Below, one piece after another: positions 10,961-19,867 of a stretch of 64,000 nt of DNA. The notes below the pieces were generated by a model that saw nothing but the letters and a program-made list of their open reading frames with translations, was not told where the DNA came from and searched no databases. The stretch lies in NCBI RefSeq assembly GCF_014384965.1, contig NZ_JACRSW010000016.1, positions 26,103-90,102 on the forward strand, read 5' to 3'. The translations under genes were made by a program, and so were the position numbers. This DNA comes from Jutongia hominis. Lineage in GTDB: Bacteria; Bacillota; Clostridia; Lachnospirales; Lachnospiraceae. Positions within the stretch are counted from its first letter, which is position 1. Each line of letters opens with the position of its first letter.

Positions 10961-11461
10961 ATGGATCGAAAAATAGTACAGGTCTTTTATGGAGCCGGAA
11001 AGGGAAAAACTTCTGCAGCTGTGGGGCAGTGCATTCGTGCAGCCAGTTTAGGACAATCTGTTATTATCATACAGTTTCTGAAAGGAAAAGATGCAGAAGA
11101 ATTCAACTTTTTAGAGAGACTGGAACCTGATATTAAATTATTTCGTTTTGAAAAATCGAATGGTTCATACGATGAATTGCTGGATTCCCAGAAAAAGGAA
11201 GAAAAACAAAACATTTTAAATGGATTTAATTTTGCAAAAAAAGTGATCGATACCGGAGAATGTGATGTTTTAGTTCTGGATGAGGTATTAAATCTGTTGG
11301 ATTGGAACATTGTATCAGCAGATGATATTATCCATCTGATCCGGTCAAAGGATGATTACTGTCGTTTGGTACTGACTGGAAGAAGTCTTCCGGCAGAAAT
11401 TGCAGAATATGCAGATGTAATTTCCAAAATTGAGCTGGAAAAAGACTTACTTGATTCATAA
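10961..11461 (+). CDS. cobO: Cob(I)alamin adenosyltransferase, CobO/BtuR type
   Basis: 166 aa P-loop protein. QVFYGAGKGKTSAAVGQCIRA at residues 6-26 is the reversed-orientation P-loop of CobA/CobO/BtuR, and VLVLDEVLNLLDW near residue 95 is the acidic switch-like strand. The family attaches the 5'-deoxyadenosyl group of ATP to reduced corrinoids. No other cobamide gene is nearby, so a salvage role is likely. It lies 52 bp before dapA. Substrate specificity (free corrinoid or precursor) cannot be read from the sequence. Confidence 0.8.
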   Translation: MDRKIVQVFYGAGKGKTSAAVGQCIRAASLGQSVIIIQFLKGKDAEEFNFLERLEPDIKLFRFEKSNGSYDELLDSQKKEEKQNILNGFNFAKKVIDTGECDVLVLDEVLNLLDWNIVSADDIIHLIRSKDDYCRLVLTGRSLPAEIAEYADVISKIELEKDLLDS

Positions 11462-11513
11462 TATGGAATATACTAATTAATAATAAGATAAAAGATACAA
11501 GGAGGAGATAGGA

Positions 11514-12407
11514 ATGTCTATTTTTACAGGTGCAGCCGTTGCATTGATCACACCAATGCATGAAGACGGTTCCATAAATTACGAGGAGATGGAGCGAATT
11601 GTAAATGACCAGATCAATCATGGTACGGATGCTATTGTTATCTGCGGTACAACAGGAGAAGCTTCTACAATGACGCATGAGGAGCATATAGAAACGATCA
11701 AAGCGTGTGTGGAAATGACAAAGAAACGTGTGCCGGTCATTGCCGGTTCAGGATCAAACTGTACAGATACGGCGATCTTTTTATCAAGAGAAGCACAGAA
11801 AGCAGGAGCAGACGGTCTTTTAGTTGTATCCCCGTATTATAATAAAGCAACACAGAAAGGCTTAAAACAGCATTTTACAGCTGTGGCAGGCAGTGTGGAT
11901 ATTCCGATTATTTTATATAATATTCAGGGACGTACCGGCGTTAATATCCAGCCAAAGACAATTGCAGAATTAGCAAAGGAAGTTGATAATATCGTAGCTG
12001 TCAAAGAAGCTTCGGGAGATCTTTCTCAGATCGCTACATTAATGGCAATGACACAGGGAGACCTTGATGTCTATTCAGGAAATGATGATCAGATCGTGCC
12101 GATTACTGCATTAGGCGGTAAGGGTGTTATTTCTGTATTATCTCATGTAGCACCACAGGATACACACGATATTGTGGCTAAGATGATGGCGGGCGATGTG
12201 AAAGGAAGCAGCGAGCTTCAGTTAAAATATATTCCGGTTATTCATGCTTTATTCAGTGAAGTGAATCCGATTCCTGTAAAAGCAGCAATGAATATGCTTG
12301 GCTATAATGTAGGTTCTCTTCGTATGCCGCTAACGGAGATGGAAGACGAAAACAAGGCAATTCTTCGTCAGGCAATGATCGATGCAGGAATCAAAGTTGT
12401 AAAATGA
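11514..12407 (+). CDS. dapA: 4-hydroxy-tetrahydrodipicolinate synthase DapA
   Basis: 297 aa (beta/alpha)8 aldolase of the lysine/diaminopimelate pathway; condenses pyruvate with aspartate semialdehyde. Class motifs: CGTTGEASTMTHEEH near residue 43, LYNIQGRTGVN near residue 135 with the catalytic Tyr, and AVKEASGDLSQ near residue 162 with the Schiff-base Lys. AAGGAGGAG lies before the start. A hairpin with a T-run follows the gene, so dapA and dapB may be partly uncoupled. Confidence 0.97.
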   Translation: MSIFTGAAVALITPMHEDGSINYEEMERIVNDQINHGTDAIVICGTTGEASTMTHEEHIETIKACVEMTKKRVPVIAGSGSNCTDTAIFLSREAQKAGADGLLVVSPYYNKATQKGLKQHFTAVAGSVDIPIILYNIQGRTGVNIQPKTIAELAKEVDNIVAVKEASGDLSQIATLMAMTQGDLDVYSGNDDQIVPITALGGKGVISVLSHVAPQDTHDIVAKMMAGDVKGSSELQLKYIPVIHALFSEVNPIPVKAAMNMLGYNVGSLRMPLTEMEDENKAILRQAMIDAGIKVVK

Positions 12408-12432
12408 TAAGGGTAACACCGGAATGGTGTCA

Positions 12433-12464
12433 GAAAAACCGGTGGAGTAATCTGCCGGTTTTTC
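12433..12464 (+). terminator. Terminator between dapA and dapB
   Basis: GAAAAACCGG pairs with CCGGTTTTTCC around a 12-nt loop. It is a rho-independent terminator or attenuator. Confidence 0.75.
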
Positions 12465-12482
12465 CTTCATAAACGACAAAAT

Positions 12483-12519
12483 CATTACATGCAACGTGCG
12501 TTAAACTTAGCATGTAATG
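12483..12519. repeat. 10-bp perfect inverted repeat upstream of dapB
   Basis: CATTACATGC and GCATGTAATG are separated by 17 nt, lying between the dapA terminator and the dapB start. It could be an RNA hairpin in the dapB leader or a protein operator. Confidence 0.6.
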
Positions 12520-12572
12520 TCCGGATTTTGAAGTTATATCATAAGAAAAAGAAAGGTCAGGGACAAAAGAAA

Positions 12573-13328
12573 ATGACAGATATTATTTTAATTGGCTGTA
12601 ACGGTCGTATGGGACAGATGATCACAGATATTGTAGCAAAAGATGAAGAGGCAAGAATCGTCGCAGGCATAGATCCTTTTACCGGAAAAGAGCAGGAATA
12701 TCCGGTGTTTGCTTCTTTAAAGGAATGTGATGTTAAGGCAGATGCCATGATTGACTTTTCTTCTGCTGTCGGTGTTGAAGAAAGAATTGATTATGCGATA
12801 AAAAAACAGATTCCTCTTGTAGAATGCTCAACCGGTCTTTCAAAAGAACAGACCGATTATCTGTTAGATGCAGGAAAGAAAGTGGCAATTCTTCGTTCTG
12901 CAAATATGTCTGTTGGTGTTAATCTGCTGATCAAGCTGTTAAAAGAAGCATCACAGAAGTTGGCAAGTGAAGGGTTTGATATCGAGATCGTTGAGAAACA
13001 TCATAACCAAAAGTTAGATGCACCGTCTGGAACAGCACTTGCTTTAGCAGATGCGATCAATGAAGCAAACGACGAACAATATGAATATGTTTATGACCGT
13101 TCGCAGGTTCGTCAGAAGAGAGGAAATAAAGAACTTGGTATCTCAGCTGTCCGTGGCGGAACGATCGTTGGCGATCATGACGTGATCTTTGCCGGTGAAG
13201 ATGAAGTTGTTACATTCTCGCATAGAGCATATTCAAGAGCTGTTTTTGCAAAAGGCTCTGTCGTTGCAGCAAAATATATGAAGGGAAAGGGTGCCGGTCT
13301 GTATGACATGGCAGATGTACTTTTATAA
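12573..13328 (+). CDS. dapB: 4-hydroxy-tetrahydrodipicolinate reductase DapB
   Basis: 251 aa NAD(P)H-dependent reductase, the step after DapA. GCNGRMGQMI at residue 8 is the nucleotide-binding loop. EKHHNQKLDAPSGTAL near residue 148 holds the catalytic His-His and Lys. Start taken at 12573: the family begins almost directly with the Rossmann strand, and further upstream in-frame ATG (12489) reads through the inverted repeat. Gene stop overlaps the next start (TAATG), coupling it to cvpA. Confidence 0.95.
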   Translation: MTDIILIGCNGRMGQMITDIVAKDEEARIVAGIDPFTGKEQEYPVFASLKECDVKADAMIDFSSAVGVEERIDYAIKKQIPLVECSTGLSKEQTDYLLDAGKKVAILRSANMSVGVNLLIKLLKEASQKLASEGFDIEIVEKHHNQKLDAPSGTALALADAINEANDEQYEYVYDRSQVRQKRGNKELGISAVRGGTIVGDHDVIFAGEDEVVTFSHRAYSRAVFAKGSVVAAKYMKGKGAGLYDMADVLL

Positions 13329-13876
13329 TGCAAATTTCTATTGTTGCAATAGTAGATATTATTTTAATCGTATCTCTTTTATTTGCGCTTATTAAAGGAT
13401 GGCATATCGGTCTGGCAATGCGTCTGGCACATTTCGTCGCATTGGTCGTTTCCTGTGTCGTCGCTAATCTATGTGCAGCGTCGCTAAAAGTGTATGTGAG
13501 CAATAGCTGGATCGTTCCTTTGATGCAGAAAAAGGCAGGAAACTCTGTTTGTTCGATTCCATATGCACAAAATGGTATGGAATTAGCAGCACAGGGGATT
13601 GCCTATTATCTTTTGTATGCGATTGTTTTTACGATTGCCATGGTGATATTAGGAAGACTGATCGGTCTGCTTCATATAGTGGATCATATCCCGGTGATTG
13701 GAAAGATTAATAAAGCAGGCGGTGCGATCGTTGGATTTTTGATCACTTTGATTATTCTATATGTGGTTGGAAATGCTTTGTTTACATTACTTCCACAGAC
13801 CATGTTAGATGGATGGGGATTTACAAAGGAAGCAATAGCAAAGACCTATCTGCTTCAGATATTCGCAGATTTTTAA
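13328..13876 (+). CDS. CvpA family membrane protein
   Basis: 182 aa with about four hydrophobic segments (roughly residues 1-22, 28-50, 80-105 and 125-150), the layout of CvpA proteins. Members are inner-membrane proteins linked to colicin V production, purine metabolism and envelope stress; the biochemical role is unsettled. It begins one base inside the dapB stop, so translation is probably coupled. Assignment rests on topology and the pattern VDIILIVSLLFALIKGWHIGL at the N-terminus. Confidence 0.7.
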   Translation: MQISIVAIVDIILIVSLLFALIKGWHIGLAMRLAHFVALVVSCVVANLCAASLKVYVSNSWIVPLMQKKAGNSVCSIPYAQNGMELAAQGIAYYLLYAIVFTIAMVILGRLIGLLHIVDHIPVIGKINKAGGAIVGFLITLIILYVVGNALFTLLPQTMLDGWGFTKEAIAKTYLLQIFADF

Positions 13877-13883
13877 ACCGGAA

Positions 13884-15140
13884 ATGAGGATGAGAATGAA
13901 TAAGATCAATTATCAACTGGCATTAGATAAGATCATTGAAGAAAATCAAAAGCAGCAAAAAGTGCCTTCTTTGTTAATGCATAGCTGCTGTGCTCCGTGC
14001 AGTAGTTATTGTCTGACTTATCTGGCACAATATTTTCGGATCACGATCTTTTATTACAACCCGAATATTTCACCGGAAACAGAATACAAAAAAAGAGTCA
14101 AAGAACAGATCCGTCTGATCCAATCATTAGATGTGAAATATCCGATCTCTTTTGTAGAAGGAACCTATGAACCGGAAAAGTTTTACGAAATGGCAAAAGG
14201 ATTAGAAGAAGTTAAAGAAGGCGGTATCCGCTGTTTTGCCTGCTATAAGATGCGGCAAAGAGAAGCTGCGTATTACGCAAAAGAGCATGGATTTGATTAT
14301 TTTACAACGACGCTTTCGGTCAGTCCTCATAAAAATGCACAGAAATTAAATGAGATCGGACTTTGGTTACAGGAAGAGGTTGGAGTTGCTTATCTGGTTT
14401 CTGATTTTAAGAAGAAAGGCGGTTATTTACAATCAATCGAACTGTCTAAAAAGTACGATCTATACCGTCAGGATTATTGCGGCTGCGAATTCAGTAAGAG
14501 ACAACGAGAGCGGGAACGTATTGCAAAAGAAAAAGATAGTCAAAAAGAACAGAAATGTATTGCAAATGTAAGTGACTGCCCAAAAGAACAAGAATGTATT
14601 GCAATGGAAAAAAATAGTCAAAAAGGAGAAGGGATGACAACAGAAGTCTGGGACATCTATGACGAGGAAGGACAGCGTACCGGAGATACGATGGTAAGAG
14701 GCATTCCGGCAAAAGGACAATATATGCTGTGTGTGCATGTGTATCTGTATACACCGGACAAACTCTTTTTGTTACAAAAGCGTTCTAAGAATAAGATCTC
14801 ACATCCCGGAGAATGGGATGTAACCTGTGGTGCAGTCCTTCACAATGAAGAAAGCATTGAGGCGGCAAAAAGAGAGACGCTCGAAGAAATCGGGATAGAT
14901 CTGTCTGACAGTGTGTTACAATATGCAGGACGTATTAAGAAAGAAAAGCGTTTTATTGATATATATTTTGTGCAAAAAGACTTTTCTCTGGATGATTGTA
15001 CATTACAAAAAGAAGAGGTAGAAGATGTCTGCCTGGTTTCAGCTGAGCAGTTATTAAACACGCAGGAAACAGATCGGTTACGTGAAGAACATTATATGCG
15101 ATTATTAAAGAAAGCAATTCAGGATGTATTGGATTCATAA
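13884..15140 (+). CDS. queH: Epoxyqueuosine reductase QueH fused to a NUDIX hydrolase
   Basis: 418 aa. Residues ~1-212 are QueH: HSCCAPCSSYC, CFACYKMRQREAA and DYCGCEFSKRQ supply the cysteines that bind the iron-sulphur cluster, and the enzyme reduces epoxyqueuosine in tRNA to queuosine. Residues ~250-418 are a NUDIX domain of the isopentenyl-isomerase-like group (GEWDVTCGAVLHNEESIEAAKRETLEEIG is its NUDIX box, spanning residues ~311-339). The two halves are joined by three 13-residue repeats. An internal ATG at 14634, with AAAAGGAG upstream, could give a separate NUDIX protein. Start may be 13884, 13890 or 13896; none has a strong ribosome binding site. Confidence 0.88.
   Translation: MRMRMNKINYQLALDKIIEENQKQQKVPSLLMHSCCAPCSSYCLTYLAQYFRITIFYYNPNISPETEYKKRVKEQIRLIQSLDVKYPISFVEGTYEPEKFYEMAKGLEEVKEGGIRCFACYKMRQREAAYYAKEHGFDYFTTTLSVSPHKNAQKLNEIGLWLQEEVGVAYLVSDFKKKGGYLQSIELSKKYDLYRQDYCGCEFSKRQRERERIAKEKDSQKEQKCIANVSDCPKEQECIAMEKNSQKGEGMTTEVWDIYDEEGQRTGDTMVRGIPAKGQYMLCVHVYLYTPDKLFLLQKRSKNKISHPGEWDVTCGAVLHNEESIEAAKRETLEEIGIDLSDSVLQYAGRIKKEKRFIDIYFVQKDFSLDDCTLQKEEVEDVCLVSAEQLLNTQETDRLREEHYMRLLKKAIQDVLDS
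14520..14636 (+). repeat. Three 39-bp tandem repeats at the QueH/NUDIX junction
   Basis: Units at 14520-14558, 14559-14597 and 14598-14636 encode IAKEKDSQKEQKC, IANVSDCPKEQEC and IAMEKNSQKGEGM. The third unit contains the AAAAGGAG site and ends with the internal ATG. Confidence 0.85.
14621..14636 (+). promoter_or_regulatory. Internal ribosome binding site and start for the NUDIX domain
   Basis: AAAAGGAG (14621-14628) is 5 bases before ATG 14634, in frame with the fusion. It would yield a 168-aa free NUDIX protein beginning MTTEVWDIYDEEG, the usual N-terminus for this group. Confidence 0.6.
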
Positions 15141-15240
15141 AAAGCATAAAACAGTTCATTTCCCGTAAAGCTGTTATTAAATGAAACTTGCATTTTCAAA
15201 AAAAATATGCTAATGTAAAAGAAATAAATAGAACAAAGAT

Positions 15241-15361
15241 TCTTCGGGGCGGGGTGCGATTCCCCACCGGCGGTATTCCTGTAAAGGTAAGCCCGCGAGC
15301 CGAAAGGCATGATTTGGTGCGATTCCAAAGCCGACAGTACAGTCTGGATGAGAGAAGATTA
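15241..15361 (+). ncRNA. FMN riboswitch (RFN element)
   Basis: The conserved aptamer is plain: CGGGGCGGGGTGCGATTCCC, ACCGGCGGT, then AAGCCCGCGAGCC, GATTTGGTGCGATTCCAAAGCC and GACAGTACAGTCTGGATG (shown here in pieces, running 15245-15350). It binds FMN and is followed by a terminator, so it should shut off the rib operon when FMN is plentiful. A weak promoter (TTGCAT, 17 nt, TAATGT) lies ~40 bp upstream. Confidence 0.97.
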
Positions 15362-15400
15362 CATAATAGAAAGCCGTTATTTTAATAGCGGTAAAATCCC

Positions 15401-15427
15401 CGGATATTTTTGAATATCCGTTTTTTA
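15401..15427 (+). terminator. Riboswitch expression-platform terminator
   Basis: CGGATATT pairs with AATATCCG, followed by TTTTTT, between the FMN aptamer and ribD. It is the expected transcriptional off switch. Confidence 0.88.
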
Positions 15428-15563
15428 TTTTAAGAGCTGTTATTCCGGAAAGACAGGTCATACGATCCGGTCGCCGAAAGGACAGCTGCATCTTATTAAA
15501 TTTCTCAGACATTCGTCAGAAAATCCCAAAGAAATCTCTGTTAAAAGAAATGGAGATGATTGA

Positions 15564-16664
15564 TTGAACGAACAGTATATGAAACGAGCGATTGAGCTTG
15601 CCAAAAAAGGAACAGGGAAAGTAAATCCCAATCCATTAGTCGGAGCTGTGATCGTAAAAGGCGACCGGATCATTGCGGAAGGTTATCATGCTGCATATGG
15701 TGAGCTTCATGCAGAACGTCATGCTTTTTCTAACTTAACAGAGGATGCACATGGTGCAAGTATGTATGTGACTTTAGAGCCTTGCTGCCATCATGGCAAA
15801 CAACCTCCTTGTACGGAAGCGATCATTGCACATGGTATCAAAAAAGTCTATGTCGGTTCCGATGATCCGAATGCATTAGTAGCAGGAAAAGGAATCAAAC
15901 AGCTTCGGGATGCCGGTATCGAAGTTGTTACTCATGTGATGCAAAAAGAATGCGACGCACTCAATCCTGTGTTTTTTCATTATATTACAACAAAGACTCC
16001 TTACGTTGTAATGAAATATGCGATGACAGCTGATGGAAAAATAGCCTGTGATTCAGGAGCAAGCCAATGGGTGACCGGAAAAGAAGCAAGACTGCATGTA
16101 CAGGAAAGCCGGAATGCTTTGACAGGAATCATGGTAGGGATCAATACGGTTCTTATGGATGATCCGCAACTTACCTGCCATTTAGAGCAGGGACGTGATC
16201 CGATACGGATCGTATGTGACAGTCATTTACAAATACCGTTAGAAAGTAACCTGATACGGACAGCAAAAGAAGTTCCGGTTATCGTTGCTACACTGTCGGA
16301 TGATGCAAAAAAAGCTGCTGTCTTACAGGAAAAAGGCGTACAGGTTCTTGTAACAAAGGAAAAAGACGGTTGTATTGATCTAAAGAACCTGATGGAAAAG
16401 TTAGGAGAGCAAAAGATAGACAGTATTTTGTTAGAAGGTGGAGCTACATTAAATCAGAGTGCATTGCAAAGTCAGATCGTACAACGCATACAAGTGTATA
16501 TTGCGCCAAAGATCTTTGGCGGCAGTGGCAGATATACACCGGTACGTGGCAACAGTGTAACAAACCCGGATCATGCCTATCAATTACAAAGCAAAGAGAT
16601 AAAGCAGTTTGGAGAGGATCTGCTTATAGAATATGAAGTCTGCTATGGGAATGAAAGAAGGTGA
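15564..16664 (+). CDS. ribD: Riboflavin biosynthesis deaminase/reductase RibD
   Basis: 366 aa bifunctional enzyme. The N-terminal deaminase has the zinc site HAERHAF (near residue 50) and EPCCHHGKQPPC (near residue 73). The C-terminal reductase starts near residue 145 (YVVMKYAMTADGKIA) and has LLEGGATLNQSAL near residue 290. The start is probably TTG 15564, 8 bases after GGAG; ATG 15579 is the alternative. First gene of ribD-ribE-ribBA-ribH under the FMN riboswitch. Confidence 0.95.
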   Translation: MNEQYMKRAIELAKKGTGKVNPNPLVGAVIVKGDRIIAEGYHAAYGELHAERHAFSNLTEDAHGASMYVTLEPCCHHGKQPPCTEAIIAHGIKKVYVGSDDPNALVAGKGIKQLRDAGIEVVTHVMQKECDALNPVFFHYITTKTPYVVMKYAMTADGKIACDSGASQWVTGKEARLHVQESRNALTGIMVGINTVLMDDPQLTCHLEQGRDPIRIVCDSHLQIPLESNLIRTAKEVPVIVATLSDDAKKAAVLQEKGVQVLVTKEKDGCIDLKNLMEKLGEQKIDSILLEGGATLNQSALQSQIVQRIQVYIAPKIFGGSGRYTPVRGNSVTNPDHAYQLQSKEIKQFGEDLLIEYEVCYGNERR

Positions 16665-16668
16665 GAAG

Positions 16669-17325
16669 ATGTTTACCGGAATTGTAGAAGAGAAGGGTAC
16701 TATAAAAAGTATACAAAAACAGGATTGCTTTGCCGTGTTGACGATTCAGGCAAAAGAAGTTCTAACCGATGCCCGGATCGGAGACAGCATTGCCGTAAAT
16801 GGGGTATGTCTTACCGTAACAGATAAAACGAATGACAGTTTTATGGCTGATGTGATGGCGGAGACGCTTCGAAGAAGCAGCCTTGGATCTTTAAAAGCTG
16901 GCAGTAAAGTCAATCTGGAGCGTGCAATGGCTGCAAATGGAAGATTTGGCGGTCATATCGTATCCGGTCATATTGATGGAACCGGAACAATCGTACAGAT
17001 GAAGCCGGAAGGAAATGCCACATGGGTACAGATCCGTACACCGGATTCAATCTTAAAATATATTGTGCAAAAAGGTTCTGTTGCGATTGACGGAATCAGT
17101 CTGACTGTTGCAAAAGTAACAAAAGACAGTTTTTTTGTCTCCCTGATCCCGCATACCGGTCAGGAGACGACATTGCTTACAAAAAAAGCAGGCGAGATCG
17201 TGAATCTCGAAAATGATATTGTCGGAAAATATGTCGACCGGTTGTTACACTTTGATACGGTACCTGCAGATCAGGGGACAACATCTTCGATTACACTGGA
17301 TTTTCTGACGCAGCATGGCTTTTGA
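16669..17325 (+). CDS. ribE: Riboflavin synthase (alpha subunit) RibE
   Basis: 218 aa with two lumazine-binding repeats (each ~95 residues, MFTGIVEEKGTI and GHIVSGHIDGTGTI marking their starts). It makes riboflavin and the pyrimidinedione from two lumazine molecules. Start at 16669 follows AAGGTGAG and gives the invariant MFTGIVEE N-terminus; the gene is 4 bp after ribD. Confidence 0.96.
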   Translation: MFTGIVEEKGTIKSIQKQDCFAVLTIQAKEVLTDARIGDSIAVNGVCLTVTDKTNDSFMADVMAETLRRSSLGSLKAGSKVNLERAMAANGRFGGHIVSGHIDGTGTIVQMKPEGNATWVQIRTPDSILKYIVQKGSVAIDGISLTVAKVTKDSFFVSLIPHTGQETTLLTKKAGEIVNLENDIVGKYVDRLLHFDTVPADQGTTSSITLDFLTQHGF

Positions 17326-17408
17326 GGTACCACAGTACAATAGAGGTGCTAAGCCGCTAAAATGAAGGACATTACAAATTTATTTGGATACAGGAAAAGA
17401 GGAAAAAT

Positions 17409-18611
17409 ATGGACAATACATTTCATACAATAGAAGAGATTTTACAGGATATTAAAAAAGGGAAGATTGTTGTGATGCTCGACGATCAGGATAGAGAGAA
17501 CGAAGGAGATGTAATCTGTGCAGCCGAGTATGCAACTCCTGAAAATGTGAATTTTATGGCAGCCTATGCAAAAGGTCTGATCTGTATGCCAATGGCAGAG
17601 GAATACACAAAGAAACTAAATCTTCCACAGATGTGTGATGTCAATACAGATAACCATTGCACTGCATTTACGGTATCGATCGATCATGTGGAGACTACAA
17701 CGGGTATTTCAGCATATGAGCGTTCACTTACGGCACGAAAGGTTGTAGAAGACGGAATATCAGCAAGAGACTTTAGAACACCGGGGCATATGTTTCCGTT
17801 GCTTGCTAAAAAGAACGGTGTGTTAGAACGAAACGGTCATACCGAGGCAACCGTCGATCTGATGCGTCTGGCGGGCTTAAAGCCGGTTGGATTATGCTGT
17901 GAGATCATGAAAGAAGACGGTTCTATGGCAAGAAAAGAAGACCTGATCGCATTTGCTAAGAAACATGGCTTAAAGATCGGATGCATTGCTGACCTGATCG
18001 CATACCGGAAAGAACATGAAGTTTTCGTAGAATGTGTTGCAAAAGCGAAAATGCCAACCCGCTATGGAGAATTTACGATTTACGGATATGTCAATAAATT
18101 AAACGGAGAACATCATGTTGCATTAGTCAAAGGAGATATTACGGATGGAGAGCCGGTGTTATGTCGTGTGCATTCAGAATGCCTGACCGGAGATGCACTT
18201 GGTTCTGCAAGATGCGATTGTGGCCAGCAATATGATGCGGCAATGAAACGGATCGCAAAAGAAGGCAGAGGTGTCCTTTTATATATGAGACAGGAGGGGC
18301 GTGGGATCGGATTGATCAATAAGATCCGTGCTTATGAATTACAGGATCATGGACGGGATACCGTGGAAGCCAATCTGGAACTTGGTTTTCCGGAGGATGC
18401 CAGAGATTATACGATCGGCACACAGATCTTAGTTGATCTTGGAATTCATCAACTCCGCCTTTTGACCAACAATCCGGCAAAGGTATACGGACTGACCGGA
18501 AAAAAACTTGAGATCGTTGAGAGAGTACCGATTGAAATGGAACCCGGACAATATGATTTCTTTTATTTAAAAACCAAAAAAGACAAAATGGGACATTTGT
18601 TGAAATTATAA
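17409..18611 (+). CDS. ribBA: Bifunctional DHBP synthase / GTP cyclohydrolase II RibBA
   Basis: 400 aa. The N-terminal half is 3,4-dihydroxy-2-butanone-4-phosphate synthase ([13 protein letters not shown] near residue 22; [11 protein letters not shown] near residue 118). The C-terminal half is GTP cyclohydrolase II with the zinc ligands in [20 protein letters not shown] (near residue 255) and the catalytic Tyr/Arg region [15 protein letters not shown]. It supplies both precursors of lumazine synthesis. Confidence 0.97.
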   Translation: MDNTFHTIEEILQDIKKGKIVVMLDDQDRENEGDVICAAEYATPENVNFMAAYAKGLICMPMAEEYTKKLNLPQMCDVNTDNHCTAFTVSIDHVETTTGISAYERSLTARKVVEDGISARDFRTPGHMFPLLAKKNGVLERNGHTEATVDLMRLAGLKPVGLCCEIMKEDGSMARKEDLIAFAKKHGLKIGCIADLIAYRKEHEVFVECVAKAKMPTRYGEFTIYGYVNKLNGEHHVALVKGDITDGEPVLCRVHSECLTGDALGSARCDCGQQYDAAMKRIAKEGRGVLLYMRQEGRGIGLINKIRAYELQDHGRDTVEANLELGFPEDARDYTIGTQILVDLGIHQLRLLTNNPAKVYGLTGKKLEIVERVPIEMEPGQYDFFYLKTKKDKMGHLLKL

Positions 18612-18743
18612 AATAAACATAACCTGACCCATCAGGGTGTGATGCATTTCAATATTTTGTTGTAAGGAGCTTTGTTACAGCATAGGGGTTGGTTTTGTAG
18701 ATGGCTGATAAACTATTTTAAAGAAGAAAGAGAGGATATTATT

Positions 18744-19205
18744 ATGAAGACTTTAGAAGGAAATGTAGTAGCAAATGGAGCAAAGATCGCAATTGTCGGA
18801 GCACGTTTTAATGAGTTTATTGTTTCGAAGCTGATCAGTGGTGCAAAAGATGGTCTGGTGCGTCATGGAGTGCAAGAAGAGGATATTACACTTGCATGGG
18901 TTCCGGGTGCATTTGAGATTCCGCTTGTAGCTAAGAAACTTGCAATGTCTCAAAAATACGATGCCGTGATCTGCTTAGGAGCCGTGATCCGTGGAGCAAC
19001 CAGTCATTATGATTATGTATGTGCAGAAGTTTCCAAAGGAATTGCCACTGTCAGTCTGGAATCCGGCATTCCTGTTATGTTTGGTGTAGTAACAACAGAC
19101 AACATTGAACAGGCGATAGAAAGAGCCGGTACAAAAGCCGGAAATAAAGGGTATGACTGTGCTTTAGGTGCGATTGAAATGATAAACTTAACAAAACAGA
19201 TATAA
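18744..19205 (+). CDS. ribH: 6,7-dimethyl-8-ribityllumazine synthase RibH
   Basis: 153 aa, the standard size. [12 protein letters not shown] near residue 20, [16 protein letters not shown] near residue 51 and [17 protein letters not shown] near residue 80 (with catalytic His) identify it. The enzyme forms 60-mer or pentamer shells in the cytoplasm. Start at 18744 has AGAAAGAGAGG nearby and gives the usual MKTLEGN; upstream in-frame codons have no homology to the family. A small CCTGA-CCCA-TCAGG hairpin lies in the 130-bp gap before it. Confidence 0.96.
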   Translation: MKTLEGNVVANGAKIAIVGARFNEFIVSKLISGAKDGLVRHGVQEEDITLAWVPGAFEIPLVAKKLAMSQKYDAVICLGAVIRGATSHYDYVCAEVSKGIATVSLESGIPVMFGVVTTDNIEQAIERAGTKAGNKGYDCALGAIEMINLTKQI

Positions 19206-19214
19206 TGTGTTATA

Positions 19215-19241
19215 CTTGCTTTAACTATTAGTCAAAGCAAG
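19215..19241. promoter_or_regulatory. 27-bp near-perfect palindrome between ribH and yqeG
   Basis: CTTGCTTTAACTA and TAGTCAAAGCAAG flank a single T, with one mismatch in 13 pairs. The minimal centre suggests a protein-binding palindrome as much as an RNA hairpin. Confidence 0.5.
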
Positions 19242-19258
19242 AAAGGATTAGATACTAT

Positions 19259-19774
19259 ATGTTTCAAAATTTATATCCGGATGAGGATGTGGACTCGGCG
19301 TATCAGATTGATTACCAGAAATATTATGATCAGGGATATCGTGGGATATTATTCGATGTAGACAATACATTAGTAGAACATAATCAGCCGGTTACATTAG
19401 TTGCGATTGAACTTTTTCAGACTTTAAATGAGATGGGATTTAAGACTTGTATTATTTCAAACAATCGGGATGAACGTGTAAAACCTTTGGCAGAAGCTTT
19501 GGAATCGGACTATGTCTACAAAGCAGGCAAGCCCTCAGCAAGAGGATATGTACAGGGAATGGAACAGATGGGTACGACACCGGAAACGACGCTTTTTATC
19601 GGTGATCAGATATTTACGGATATCTGGGGAGCAAATCGTGCCAATGTACATTCTATTTTAGTCAAGCAGATTGCACGTCATGAAGAGATTCAGATCATTT
19701 TAAAACGTTTATTAGAAAAGATTGTTTTAATCGGTTACCGCAAACAAAGAGCAAAGAAGAGACAGTGTGTATAA
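19259..19774 (+). CDS. YqeG family HAD-IIIA phosphatase
   Basis: 171 aa HAD-superfamily protein. Motif I is ILFDVDNTLVEHNQP near residue 31, motif II CIISNNRD near residue 65, and motifs III/IV GKPSARG...LFIGDQIFTDIWGANRAN near residues 92-125. YqeG proteins are conserved next to the yqeH/aroE cluster in many Firmicutes, and related proteins include mitochondrial phosphatidylglycerophosphate phosphatase. Here it follows the rib genes. Substrate is unproven. Confidence 0.88.
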   Translation: MFQNLYPDEDVDSAYQIDYQKYYDQGYRGILFDVDNTLVEHNQPVTLVAIELFQTLNEMGFKTCIISNNRDERVKPLAEALESDYVYKAGKPSARGYVQGMEQMGTTPETTLFIGDQIFTDIWGANRANVHSILVKQIARHEEIQIILKRLLEKIVLIGYRKQRAKKRQCV

Positions 19775-19791
19775 ATTCTAACCAATAAAAT

Positions 19792-19833
19792 GAAAAAGAA
19801 GGATATATTCCAAACGGATATATCCTTCTTTTT
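19792..19833. terminator. Terminator after yqeG
   Basis: AAAAAGAAGGATATAT pairs with ATATATCCTTCTTTTT (small 8-nt loop). It is symmetric, so it also faces the minus-strand gene beyond the repeats. Confidence 0.9.
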
Positions 19834-19867
19834 GCAGCATGCTTTTATCGTATGATAAAAAATATTC

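Noticed and set aside
14460..14754. Minus-strand hydrophobic ORFs opposite the QueH-NUDIX linker
   Set aside because: They arise from Lys/Glu-rich codons read backwards; no ribosome binding site.
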